36,273 bases of DNA, taken from contig DHWU01000070.1 in NCBI GenBank assembly GCA_002413345.1, positions 2,611 through 38,883 of the forward strand, written 5' to 3'. Source of the DNA: Propionibacteriaceae bacterium UBA5174. Its GTDB lineage: Bacteria; Actinomycetota; Actinomycetes; Propionibacteriales; Propionibacteriaceae. Of the stretch, positions 7,293-15,031 are shown piece after piece (the stretch's first letter is position 1; each line of letters begins with the position of its first letter). A model generated the notes under the pieces. That model saw nothing but the letters and a program-made list of their open reading frames with translations. It ran no database searches and was not told the DNA's origin. The position numbers and the translations under genes were made by a program.

Positions 7293-9269
7293 ATGACGAT
7301 GACAGCCAAGAGCAGCGACCCCATGCTGGGCCGCGTCATCGACGACCGCTACCAGATCGTTCGAAAGATCGCTCGCGGGGGCATGGCAACGGTATATCTG
7401 GCCAATGACTTGCGTCTGGCCCGCACCGTTGCGGTGAAGGTGATGCACGAGAATTTGGGCTCTGATCCTGATTTCGTCACCCGCTTCGACCGGGAAGCTC
7501 GCGCCGCAGCTCGGCTTTCCCACCCAAACGTAGTGTCGGTCTTTGACCGGGGTATCGATGACGAACGGCCCTACATCGTCATGGAGTACGTCGAAGGCAC
7601 CACCCTTCGCCAGGCGATCACCCGCGAAGCGCCGATGAAACCGGCCCGAGCCGTTGAACTGATCACTCAAGTCGCCGCCGCAGTATCGGCCGCCCACGAA
7701 GCCGGGATCATCCACCGGGATTTGAAACCAGAGAACGTTCTGATCTCGACCCGCGGTCAGGTCAAAGTGGCCGACTTCGGGCTCGCCAGAGCCGTCACCG
7801 CACACACCGCTACCGCCCAGGGAATGCTGATCGGCACGGTTTCCTACATCTCTCCCGAATTGGTCACTCGTGGCCATGCTGACACTCGCTGTGATGTCTA
7901 CGCGCTGGGTGTCGTGCTCTACGAAATGCTCACCGGCCTCAAACCGCACACTGGCGAGACTCCGATCCAGGTGGCTTACAGCCACGTCCACAATGAGATC
8001 ACCGAGCCCTCGGCAGCTGCCCCCGCCCAGTGGCGCGGAACCTCGGCGGCCGTCCCCGATTATCTTGACGCCTTGGTGTTGGCTGCTGCCGCCCGCGAAC
8101 CAGACGATCGCCCAGCCGATGCTGGGGTGCTGTTGACGCACTTGGAAGACGCTGGCGCAGCCTTGGCCAAAGGGGTTGCGAACGACCCGATCCTGGCCTC
8201 TCGAATGCAGCTGACCACCGTGGACGATTCGGTCACCGACTATGTGCCCCACCAACCGCCAGCCGAGCGCAGCGAACCCACCAATCGGACGCTGCCTCTG
8301 ACCGAGTCAGAAGCCCCGGATTCGGGCCCGTCCACGCAGTGGCCAGACATCAGCCCATCAGCTGAACCGGTGCGGGAACGTCAGGCGCGCCGCCGACGCC
8401 ACGGCCGCAGGTTGCTGACGCTATTACTGCTGGCTTCGGTGCTGTTGGGCGTCGGCGCTTGGTACTGGCTGTCGGGACGATTCACCGATACCCCCGATTT
8501 CACTAATCTGACTCAGGCCAAGGCCGCAGCCCTAGCCGGCGAAAAGGGATTTCCAATCACCTTCGCCGATGAATACAGCGAAACCGTCACGGTCGGTCAG
8601 GTGGTGCGCACCGATCCTGCGGCTGGCTCCAGGATTTCGATTGGCGGCACCATCACCGCCTATTTATCCAAAGGGCTCGAACGCTACGCCGTACCGTCCC
8701 TTGCCGGGCGAACGGTTGACGAAGCAAAGACCACGCTCACTGACGCTCATCTGACGGTGGGCAAAGTAACCGAAGTTTGGAACGACAGTGTCACCATCGG
8801 CCAGGTGGTCAGCTCTTCGATCGATGCCGGGACCTTGGTCAAGCCAGACGTTCAGATCGATCTGAACGTGTCCAGAGGACCAGCACCAATCAAGATTGCC
8901 AGCTATGTGAACAAGTCGTTCGACAGTGCCAAGACCTACTACGAAGCCAAGGGGGTGACGGTGGCCCGCGGCACCGACCAGTTCAGCAACACTGTCGCTT
9001 CGGGGAATGTGATCTCCCAGGATCCGGCTAAGGGCACCACCACTAAGGGCAGCACAATCACATTCATCGTCTCCAAAGGGCCCGAATACGTCACCATCCC
9101 CGGCGTGCGTGGCACGACCAAGGATCAGGCCGTTCAGGCCTTGGAAGCGGTCGGCCTAGTGGTCACGGTGTCCCAGCGGGGCTGGTTCGGTAGCAGCGCG
9201 CTAGGTACCAACCCGGCCGAGGGCACTAAGGTCAAGAATGGCTCCGCGGTCACCCTCTACGTGGGTTGA
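7293..9269 (+). CDS. pknL: Transmembrane Ser/Thr protein kinase with four PASTA repeats
   Basis: 658 residues. The N-terminal Hanks-type kinase (about 14-280) shows the Gly loop IARGGMATVYLA, VAVKVMHE with the ATP Lys, HRDLKPENVL, DFGLA and YISPEL. The activation loop is Thr-rich (TAHTATAQG). A charged, Pro-rich juxtamembrane stretch leads to one membrane helix (about 374-392), followed by four extracellular PASTA repeats starting near 396, 463, 532 and 598. PASTA domains bind muropeptides or lipid II, so the kinase probably senses cell wall state. The position near aroG and the polyprenyl synthase matches pknL; as I recall, corynebacterial PknL has PASTA domains while the M. tuberculosis form is short. 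Start ATG 7293 has GGAG upstream; the open frame reaches 7194. Confidence 0.9.
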   Translation: MTMTAKSSDPMLGRVIDDRYQIVRKIARGGMATVYLANDLRLARTVAVKVMHENLGSDPDFVTRFDREARAAARLSHPNVVSVFDRGIDDERPYIVMEYVEGTTLRQAITREAPMKPARAVELITQVAAAVSAAHEAGIIHRDLKPENVLISTRGQVKVADFGLARAVTAHTATAQGMLIGTVSYISPELVTRGHADTRCDVYALGVVLYEMLTGLKPHTGETPIQVAYSHVHNEITEPSAAAPAQWRGTSAAVPDYLDALVLAAAAREPDDRPADAGVLLTHLEDAGAALAKGVANDPILASRMQLTTVDDSVTDYVPHQPPAERSEPTNRTLPLTESEAPDSGPSTQWPDISPSAEPVRERQARRRRHGRRLLTLLLLASVLLGVGAWYWLSGRFTDTPDFTNLTQAKAAALAGEKGFPITFADEYSETVTVGQVVRTDPAAGSRISIGGTITAYLSKGLERYAVPSLAGRTVDEAKTTLTDAHLTVGKVTEVWNDSVTIGQVVSSSIDAGTLVKPDVQIDLNVSRGPAPIKIASYVNKSFDSAKTYYEAKGVTVARGTDQFSNTVASGNVISQDPAKGTTTKGSTITFIVSKGPEYVTIPGVRGTTKDQAVQALEAVGLVVTVSQRGWFGSSALGTNPAEGTKVKNGSAVTLYVG

Positions 9270-9278
9270 TACCCGCCG

Positions 9279-9920
9279 CTAGGCCGGCGTCCATGCTCCA
9301 GCGCCACGCAGATCGGTCAGCTTGGTTGAAGTGATCTCGTTCATCCGGTTAAAGCTGAGCGCCCAACCCCGCTCATTCAACAATCCGTCATGAATGCAGA
9401 ACCCTTGTGGTGCCCCAACCGCACGGACGAAGTCGACGGTCTCCTTCATGGCTGCCCACGGCCCGTAGGCCGGGACGCCGAGCACATCCACCCCGGGGGG
9501 CACGCTGGCCAGGCTGTCGCCAGGATGGAAGAAAGTTGGCTCTGCCTCGCCACTCAGCACCAGACCCACATTGCCGATCTGGGGAATGTCGCGGTGAATC
9601 ACGGCATGCAGTCCGCCCACGGCAGAAATGGTGAGCCCACCCATGACGACGACGGTGTCGGCCGCGATCGGCTCGGCACGCTCAAGGTCGTAAGGGCCGA
9701 TCACCCCCGGCTCGACCAACACGCGAGCGCTGGGATTGGCCGTGATCAGTGCTGGCACATTTTCGGGATCGATGTGGTCGGGGTGTAAATGAGTGACAGC
9801 GATCAGATCCAGATCGGTCAAGCCATGCCAAGCAGTGGAAAAGTTGCCCGGATCAATCAGGACGCGCAGGCCAGCAGTCTCAATCAACACCGTCGAATGG
9901 CCCAGATGGGTCAACTGCAT
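9279..9920 (-). CDS. MBL-fold metal-dependent hydrolase
   Basis: 213 residues of the metallo-beta-lactamase fold, UlaG/YcbA-like subgroup. THLHPDHID is the metal-binding HxHxDH motif; LRVLIDPGNFS, FFHPGDS and GVPAYGPW follow as in other family members. Probably a cytoplasmic hydrolase; substrate unknown. AAGGAG placed five bases before ATG 9920 decides this start. A GTG two codons earlier would overlap the aroQ stop. The Shine-Dalgarno is formed by the last codons of aroQ, so the two genes are probably translationally coupled. It is convergent with the kinase, with a 5-bp hairpin across the stops (9274-9289). Confidence 0.82.
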   Translation of the reverse strand: MQLTHLGHSTVLIETAGLRVLIDPGNFSTAWHGLTDLDLIAVTHLHPDHIDPENVPALITANPSARVLVEPGVIGPYDLERAEPIAADTVVVMGGLTISAVGGLHAVIHRDIPQIGNVGLVLSGEAEPTFFHPGDSLASVPPGVDVLGVPAYGPWAAMKETVDFVRAVGAPQGFCIHDGLLNERGWALSFNRMNEITSTKLTDLRGAGAWTPA

Positions 9921-9922
9921 AC

Positions 9923-10363
9923 TCACTCCTTGCTGAAGCGCTCAATCACATAAGACATGGCCATGGTGTAGCCGTCGGGACCGAAACCGGTGAGTACCCC
10001 GACTGCCAGATCCGATAGGTAGGAGTGTTTGCGGAACTCCTCGCGGGCGTGCACGTTGGAGATGTGTACCTCGGCGAAGGGAATAGCAACCGCAGCGAAT
10101 GCGTCCCGAATGGCCACTGAGGTATGGGTGAAAGCGCCAGGATTGATGATGATGAATCGGGTGCCATCTTCGCGCGCGGCGTGCAGCCGGTCGATGATTT
10201 CGCCCTCATGGTTGCTCTGAAAAGTGGCCACGCTTAACCCGGCGGACTGGCCTTGAGTGACTAGCCCAGCCTCAATGTCAGCCAGCGTGGTGGCACCGTA
10301 AATCTCCGGCTCACGAGTGCCGAGGGTGTTCAGATTGGGTCCGTTGATGACCAGCACGTCCAT
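9923..10363 (-). CDS. aroQ: Type II 3-dehydroquinate dehydratase
   Basis: 146 residues, the size of type II dehydroquinases (dodecameric), which convert 3-dehydroquinate to 3-dehydroshikimate. NGPNLNTLGTREPEIYG contains the catalytic Tyr and the Arg of the flexible loop. QSNHEGEII, NPGAFTHTSVAIRDA and EVHISNVHAREEFR are the remaining active-site segments, all intact. ATG 10363 is preceded by GGGAGAG. The MBL-fold gene follows with a 2-base gap. This is the third step of the shikimate pathway, with aroE-aroK and aroG downstream in this window. Confidence 0.95.
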   Translation of the reverse strand: MDVLVINGPNLNTLGTREPEIYGATTLADIEAGLVTQGQSAGLSVATFQSNHEGEIIDRLHAAREDGTRFIIINPGAFTHTSVAIRDAFAAVAIPFAEVHISNVHAREEFRKHSYLSDLAVGVLTGFGPDGYTMAMSYVIERFSKE

Positions 10364-10387
10364 GGGATAACTCTCCCACGCCGGCAG

Positions 10388-11431
10388 CTAGTGGCCCAGC
10401 AGGGCCACGGCGCCGCCGATTAACAGGACTACCACGGTCGCGGCAGCGGCCAGCAGCAACGGGCGTTTGCCTGCCCGTCTAAGCACCGACCAGTGCACCG
10501 AAGTGCCCAAAGCAAACATTGCCGCGCCAAGCAGCCAGGCTTGGGCCACCTTCGCGGCGTCCACCACCGTCAGTGGGACGACGCCGAGGCTGCGCAGCAC
10601 CACCATGGTGATGAAACCGACCACGAACAGCGGTACCAGCGGCGGGCGCTTGCTTTCGCCGCTGCTTTCGGCACGCTGTCGCCACGAAATTATCGCCAAC
10701 ACTGGAGCGAGCATCAACACCCGAGCCAGCTTGACCACCACGGCAACCTTCAGCGCCTCCGGTCCGATGATGCCAGCCGCCGCTACCACTTGGGCGACCT
10801 CGTGAGTGGAGGCTCCCGTCCAGATCCCCGCGGTGCGGGCATCCAATCCAAACAAGCTGGCCAGAGCAGGCATCAACGCAATCATCACGGTGCCGAAAAC
10901 CACCACCAATGCCACCGCGGTGGCGGCCTCTGCATCTTTGCGTTTAACCAAGACGCCGTCGATGCCAGCGACGGCGGCCGCTCCGCAGATCGAAAAGCCA
11001 CCTGCGATCAGCAGGGTCTGGGTGGCGCCCACTTTCAGCAGCCGTCCGAGGAGCAAGGTGATTGCCATGGTGCCGGCGACGATGGCCACCACGCCGACCA
11101 CAATTGGCCAGCCCAGAGCGAAGATGTCACCGAGCACCAGCTGCAGGCCGAGCAACACCACTCCCAGCCGCAGCAACCGTCGTGAGGAGATTGCCAGCCC
11201 CGGCTGCAGAATTGCCATCATCGGGCTGCTCGGCACGGTGACATTAGCTAGTACCGCACCCAGCAGAATCGCAATCAGCATCGCGCTCACTCCGGGAACG
11301 AACTGATTCACCAGGATCGCCGAACCAGCGCCGGCAAAAGACAGCGCCAGGCCAGGCCACAGATGGCCCTTGAAAGCTGGTGGCAAAGTGCCCTTGGTCG
11401 GCTCAATCAGCCCTATTTCGGATTGCGACAT
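10388..11431 (-). CDS. yeiH: YeiH/UPF0324 family membrane transporter (putative sulfate/sulfite exporter)
   Basis: 347 residues, about ten hydrophobic helices, of the YeiH family (PF03601, annotated as putative sulfate exporters). Typical segments are LRLGVVLLGLQL, GGFSICGAAAVAG, the intervening short charged loop KRKDAE, and TGASTHEVAQVVAA. The N-terminal 25 residues are polar and probably cytoplasmic. A leaderless TAGTCT lies six bases before ATG 11431. It is divergent from a LysR regulator, like yeiH and yeiE in E. coli, where YeiE responds to sulfite. Transported substrate remains inferred. Confidence 0.85.
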   Translation of the reverse strand: MSQSEIGLIEPTKGTLPPAFKGHLWPGLALSFAGAGSAILVNQFVPGVSAMLIAILLGAVLANVTVPSSPMMAILQPGLAISSRRLLRLGVVLLGLQLVLGDIFALGWPIVVGVVAIVAGTMAITLLLGRLLKVGATQTLLIAGGFSICGAAAVAGIDGVLVKRKDAEAATAVALVVVFGTVMIALMPALASLFGLDARTAGIWTGASTHEVAQVVAAAGIIGPEALKVAVVVKLARVLMLAPVLAIISWRQRAESSGESKRPPLVPLFVVGFITMVVLRSLGVVPLTVVDAAKVAQAWLLGAAMFALGTSVHWSVLRRAGKRPLLLAAAATVVVLLIGGAVALLGH

Positions 11432-11437
11432 TTGGCC

Positions 11438-11443
11438 AGACTA
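11438..11443 (-). promoter_or_regulatory. Leaderless-type -10 box of yeiH
   Basis: Minus-strand TAGTCT followed by six bases and ATG 11431. Confidence 0.55.
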
Positions 11444-11453
11444 GGCACTTTCG

Positions 11454-11495
11454 CGATATGCCACTAGCCCCAATTTATGAATGGTGGATATATCG
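11454..11495. promoter_or_regulatory. Dyad operator between yeiH and lysR
   Basis: CGATATGCCAC (11454-11464) and GTGGATATATCG (11484-11495) form an imperfect inverted repeat centred near 11474. The right arm covers most of the lysR -10 (TATCGT, 11491-11496) and the left arm lies upstream of the yeiH -10. This is the expected place for a LysR-type autoregulated, divergent operator. Confidence 0.5.
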
Positions 11496-11503
11496 TAGTC
11501 GAT

Positions 11504-12475
11504 ATGAGTGAGCTTCCTGGTGGCCTGCATCGCTTCCCTGCAGTGGACGATCTGCTGATCCTGCTGGCAGTGGCTGAAGCGGGCAGCGTCAGCGCTGCAG
11601 CTAGGGCGCTAGACATCGCCCAGCCAAATGCCAGCCGAACACTGCGCCGCTTGGAGCGCCAGCTGGGCGTCCAGTTGCTCGACCGAGACACCCGAGGCAG
11701 CAGACTGACCACCGGAGGTTCCCTAGTGGTCGACTGGGCCCGCGACGTCGTGGAGGCCAACACCGGCCTAATCGCGGGCGTGACCGCACTCCACGGCCCG
11801 CGGCTGGCGCGATTACTGATAGCAGCCAGCCAAACCATCGCCGAAGAGTTGTTGCCCCGCTGGTTGGCAGCGCTTCGCAGTGAACGCCCCGGGCTGGACG
11901 TCGCGCTCACCGTGGCCAACTCCACCGAAGTTGGACGCCTAGTCAGCGCCGGTGGCGTGCTCGGTTTCGTGGAGAGCCCACAACTGCCCAGCAGCATTGA
12001 GGCTCCGGTGGAAAGCCGAACCGTAGCCACCGACAGGCTGGTGGTGGTGGTTTCCCCCGACCACGATTGGGCTCGCCGGACCCGGCCGGTGAGTCTGGCC
12101 GAGTTGGCCGCGACCCGGCTGGTGGTGCGTGAACCTGGTTCAGGCACCAGAGTGAGCTTTGAACAGGCCATGGCCCATTTGAAGCTCGCCACGCCTGCTC
12201 TGGAGCTAGCCAGCAATGCGGCAGTCCGGGTGGCGGTATCCGCCGGCGCTGGGCCAGCAGTGTTAAGCGAACTCGCCGTCCATTCAGCAGTCGCCAACGG
12301 TGACCTAAGAGCGGTGATGGTCGAGGGTCTGACCATCGAACGACCGCTTCGCGCTGTGTGGGCCAGCACCCCACCACTGAGCACCGAACTGGCGCGCCTG
12401 GTCGAACTGACCCAGATCATTGGCTCCGCGCCCCACGGCATCCGAACGCCGCTCAGTTCAGCGCAGCCGGACTAG
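11504..12475 (+). CDS. LysR family transcriptional regulator
   Basis: 323 residues. The winged helix-turn-helix occupies about residues 15-75 (LLILLAVAEAGSVSAAARAL, then QPNASRTLRRLERQLG and LLDRDTRGSRLT). A LysR substrate domain fills the rest. The neighbour is divergent yeiH, as with E. coli yeiE, so it probably controls that transporter in response to a small sulfur oxyanion or related ligand. ATG 11504 is preferred because TATCGT lies seven bases upstream (leaderless). An ATG at 11477 is in frame but would put the dyad inside the coding region. The stop is six bases from the convergent aroE-aroK stop. Confidence 0.87.
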   Translation: MSELPGGLHRFPAVDDLLILLAVAEAGSVSAAARALDIAQPNASRTLRRLERQLGVQLLDRDTRGSRLTTGGSLVVDWARDVVEANTGLIAGVTALHGPRLARLLIAASQTIAEELLPRWLAALRSERPGLDVALTVANSTEVGRLVSAGGVLGFVESPQLPSSIEAPVESRTVATDRLVVVVSPDHDWARRTRPVSLAELAATRLVVREPGSGTRVSFEQAMAHLKLATPALELASNAAVRVAVSAGAGPAVLSELAVHSAVANGDLRAVMVEGLTIERPLRAVWASTPPLSTELARLVELTQIIGSAPHGIRTPLSSAQPD

Positions 12476-12481
12476 GCTGTC

Positions 12482-13777
12482 TCAGCCCCGCGCTCGAACA
12501 GCTCGAAACACTGCTTCTGCGACCACTGCTGGTTCTGCCTCAGCGGCCACTACCGCCGTGGCCACGCCGTGATATGCGTCCTGCCGGGAGGCATAGAGCT
12601 GAGTTAGATCATCGCGAGCCAGCATCGGCCGCCCAGCATCGCTGCCAACTCGGGCCAGTGCGTCAGCCAGGGAGATGTCCAGCAGCACCACCTGGTGCCC
12701 GGCGAGGGATTGCCGTACCGCCTCGTTGGTGAGCGCACCGCCGCCCAGTGCGATCACGGCCGGAAAGCCAGTGAGCAAGTCAGCGATGGTGGCAGCTTCA
12801 AGCTCTCTGAACCCCGCCTCGCCGGATTCGGTGAAGATCTCCGCGACGCTGCGCCCGGTTGCCGCCACGATCGCCTCGTCCACGTCAATAAAGTCCATGC
12901 CAAGACGGCCAGCCAGCAGGCGCCCCACCGTGGTCTTGCCAGCGCCCATGAAGCCAACCAACACGATCTTCTCGCTGAGCGCGGCGGCCGCAGCGGCTCG
13001 CATCGCCAATTCGGGCGGCCGCTGCCCGGTGAACAGCTCAAACTGCAGCGCCGCCTGGGCGATGAGCAGTTCAATGCCGCCGATTACTTCCATGCCAGCT
13101 GCATTCGCAGCTCGGGCCAACGGCGTCGGCCACCCGGCGTAGACGGCGTCGAATAACAGCCCCGTGCGCCGGGCCAGGCCCGCGGAATCGGCGGCACCTG
13201 CAGGCAGCGTGGACACCACCACCGGGTCGTTGCCACCAACCCAAGTACTCAGCTCGTGCGCGTTCAGCTGCAAACTGGGGGCAGCAGCACTGGCCCAGTC
13301 GATCAGCTCAGCGGCTCGGGACGCGTTCCGGGCATAAATGTTCACCTCAGCCACGCCAAGGGCATCAAGGGCCAGCACCGACGACCGCGCCGTCGCCCCC
13401 GCGCCCAGGATTGCTGCCTGCGACCAGCCCTGCCAGGCCGGACGCAGCGCCATTACCAACCCAGGAATGTCGGTGTTGTCGGCTAGCCAACCCTGCGGGG
13501 TGCGCACCAGGGTGTTTCCCGCCCCGGCCCGAGCCGCCAACGGGGTCACCTGATCAGCCACCTCGAGACAGGCGACCTTCAACGGCATCGTCAAACTCAG
13601 GCCGCGCCACTGAGCGTCCAATCCCGATACAAAGTCGGGCAACTGGTCGGCAACCAGCTCGAAACGGGAGTAGGTCCACTCCGTCAAACCGAGGGCGGCG
13701 TAGCCGACCCGGTGCAGTGCCGGAGACAAAGAATGGGCAATGGGCGAGCCGAGGACAGCAGCTTTCACACCTCCCAT
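12482..13777 (-). CDS. aroE/aroK: Fused shikimate dehydrogenase - shikimate kinase
   Basis: One uninterrupted 431-residue frame carries two consecutive shikimate enzymes. AroE part (about 1-260): GSPIAHSLSP, SLTMPLK with the catalytic Lys (about 67), NTDIPG with the catalytic Asp (about 103), NADP loop ILGAGATARSS and a C-terminal GIELLIAQAALQFELFTG. An Ala-rich linker (about 261-269) leads to AroK (about 270-431): P-loop GFMGAGKTT, FIDVDE, GFRELE, GGG and GRPML of the lid, plus a distal Arg before QDAYH. Both active sites look complete, though NTDI replaces the usual NTDG. It would reduce 3-dehydroshikimate and then phosphorylate shikimate. ATG 13777 has only a weak ribosome site; an upstream start is possible. 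Confidence 0.9.
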   Translation of the reverse strand: MGGVKAAVLGSPIAHSLSPALHRVGYAALGLTEWTYSRFELVADQLPDFVSGLDAQWRGLSLTMPLKVACLEVADQVTPLAARAGAGNTLVRTPQGWLADNTDIPGLVMALRPAWQGWSQAAILGAGATARSSVLALDALGVAEVNIYARNASRAAELIDWASAAAPSLQLNAHELSTWVGGNDPVVVSTLPAGAADSAGLARRTGLLFDAVYAGWPTPLARAANAAGMEVIGGIELLIAQAALQFELFTGQRPPELAMRAAAAAALSEKIVLVGFMGAGKTTVGRLLAGRLGMDFIDVDEAIVAATGRSVAEIFTESGEAGFRELEAATIADLLTGFPAVIALGGGALTNEAVRQSLAGHQVVLLDISLADALARVGSDAGRPMLARDDLTQLYASRQDAYHGVATAVVAAEAEPAVVAEAVFRAVRARG

Positions 13778-13850
13778 GTTCCCACAGCCCGGTTCACCCG
13801 AGGCCCCACACTCGGCCGCCACCTGCGCTGCCCACGACGGCCGAATTTCC

Positions 13851-14897
13851 TCAGGCCTTTGCCAGCAGCCGCCCGACTAGGCGTCCAGCGGTCATCGCGG
13901 CTGGCAACGTGACTTCGAGCGAGGTGACCGCCCGAACTGTGCGCGGGCCGATCACCGAGAGTTTGACGCCAATCTTGGCGGCCTCGTGCGCCAACTTCGC
14001 CGCACTGGTGGTGCCGGTGTCGACCACCACGATATTTGTTTGCGGCGACGTGACGGCTTCAGGCACCGCATTGGCCACCTCGGCGGCGAAAGCTGCTGCA
14101 GCGGCATGATCAGCCGCCAACCGGGAGACATTGTGGTCAAGTGCATAGCCGGCAGCAGCGGCCAAGATACCGATCTGCCGCATCCCGCCACCCAAGCGTT
14201 TGCGCTGTTCGCGAGCGCGCTCAATATTGGCCGCGCTGGAGACCAGCATCGATCCGGCCGGGGCACCCAGACCTTTGGAAAAGCAGACCGTTACCGTGTC
14301 GAACGGCTGCCCGTAATCAGCCAGGGATACCCCCGTGGCGACGTGGGCGTTCCACAGTCGGGCACCGTCCAAGTGCAAGCCAATACCCATCTCTCGACAG
14401 GCCTTAGAAATCTGACGAATGTGTTTGATCGGCTGAACTGAACCTCCGCCAAAGTTGTGAGTGTTCTCCAACGCCACCGCGGCGGTCTGCACCAGAAAGG
14501 CCGTCTTAGGCGAAATCAGCTTGGTGATGGTGTTGGCGTCAGCGACCCCGGTAAAGGAAGTCCAGGTACGCATGGTGATCCCGTGCAGGGCCGCATGGGC
14601 GCCGAGCTCTCCCCTGGCCAGGTGCGCCCGCGCATCGCACAACACTTCTTGGCCAGGATTCACCAGACACCACAGTCCGAGCAGGTTTCCCATCGAACCA
14701 CTCGGCACAAACAGCCCGGCCTCGTGCCCCAGCATTTCGGCAACTCGGCGTTGCAGAGCATTGATCGTGGGGTCTTCGCCATAGACGTCATCGCCAACCT
14801 CGGCCGCGGCCATCGCGGCGCGCATTCCAGCCGACGGTCGAGTGATGGTGTCGCTGCGTAGGTCGATCGCGGGGTCGGCAAACTTGGGTACGCGCAT
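13851..14897 (-). CDS. ltaE: Low-specificity threonine aldolase
   Basis: 348 residues of the PLP-dependent beta-eliminating lyase family, cleaving threonine or allo-threonine to glycine and acetaldehyde. Visible motifs are IDLRSDTIT at the N-terminus, DDVYGEDP, LHLDGARLWNA (PLP-contacting Asp and Arg near 178-180) and CFSKGLGAPAGS with the Schiff-base Lys near 208. Length is normal. ATG 14897 is fixed by a GGAGG eight to nine bases upstream; the frame is open further but not conserved. Glycine formed here could feed the GcvT pathway encoded near 31 kb. Confidence 0.92.
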   Translation of the reverse strand: MRVPKFADPAIDLRSDTITRPSAGMRAAMAAAEVGDDVYGEDPTINALQRRVAEMLGHEAGLFVPSGSMGNLLGLWCLVNPGQEVLCDARAHLARGELGAHAALHGITMRTWTSFTGVADANTITKLISPKTAFLVQTAAVALENTHNFGGGSVQPIKHIRQISKACREMGIGLHLDGARLWNAHVATGVSLADYGQPFDTVTVCFSKGLGAPAGSMLVSSAANIERAREQRKRLGGGMRQIGILAAAAGYALDHNVSRLAADHAAAAAFAAEVANAVPEAVTSPQTNIVVVDTGTTSAAKLAHEAAKIGVKLSVIGPRTVRAVTSLEVTLPAAMTAGRLVGRLLAKA

Positions 14898-14934
14898 GAG
14901 TGGTTCCTCCGGGGGTGGGAGTGCTACCGCCCAG

Positions 14935-14940
14935 ACAGTA
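14935..14940 (-). promoter_or_regulatory. Putative -10 box of ltaE
   Basis: Minus-strand TACTGT about 38 bases before the ltaE ATG. The -35 is not clear. The rest of 14898-15031 contains no gene. Confidence 0.35.
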
Positions 14941-15031
14941 TCCCGCGCCACACGGTGAGGCCGCACCCAAAGTTCAGCAATCGATCAACCCAAACGGAAT
15001 ACCGGTAGGCGCCGGGGGCACGCAGCTGGCT

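Noticed and set aside
7287..8255. Long open frame (322 codons) on the minus strand opposite the kinase gene
   Set aside because: It is the antisense shadow of a well-supported kinase domain, has no recognisable motif, and long shadows are common in GC-rich coding DNA.
11464..12441. 325-codon minus-strand frame opposite the LysR gene
   Set aside because: Its Ser/Arg/Thr-rich composition is typical of an antisense shadow; the plus-strand LysR protein has clear family motifs.
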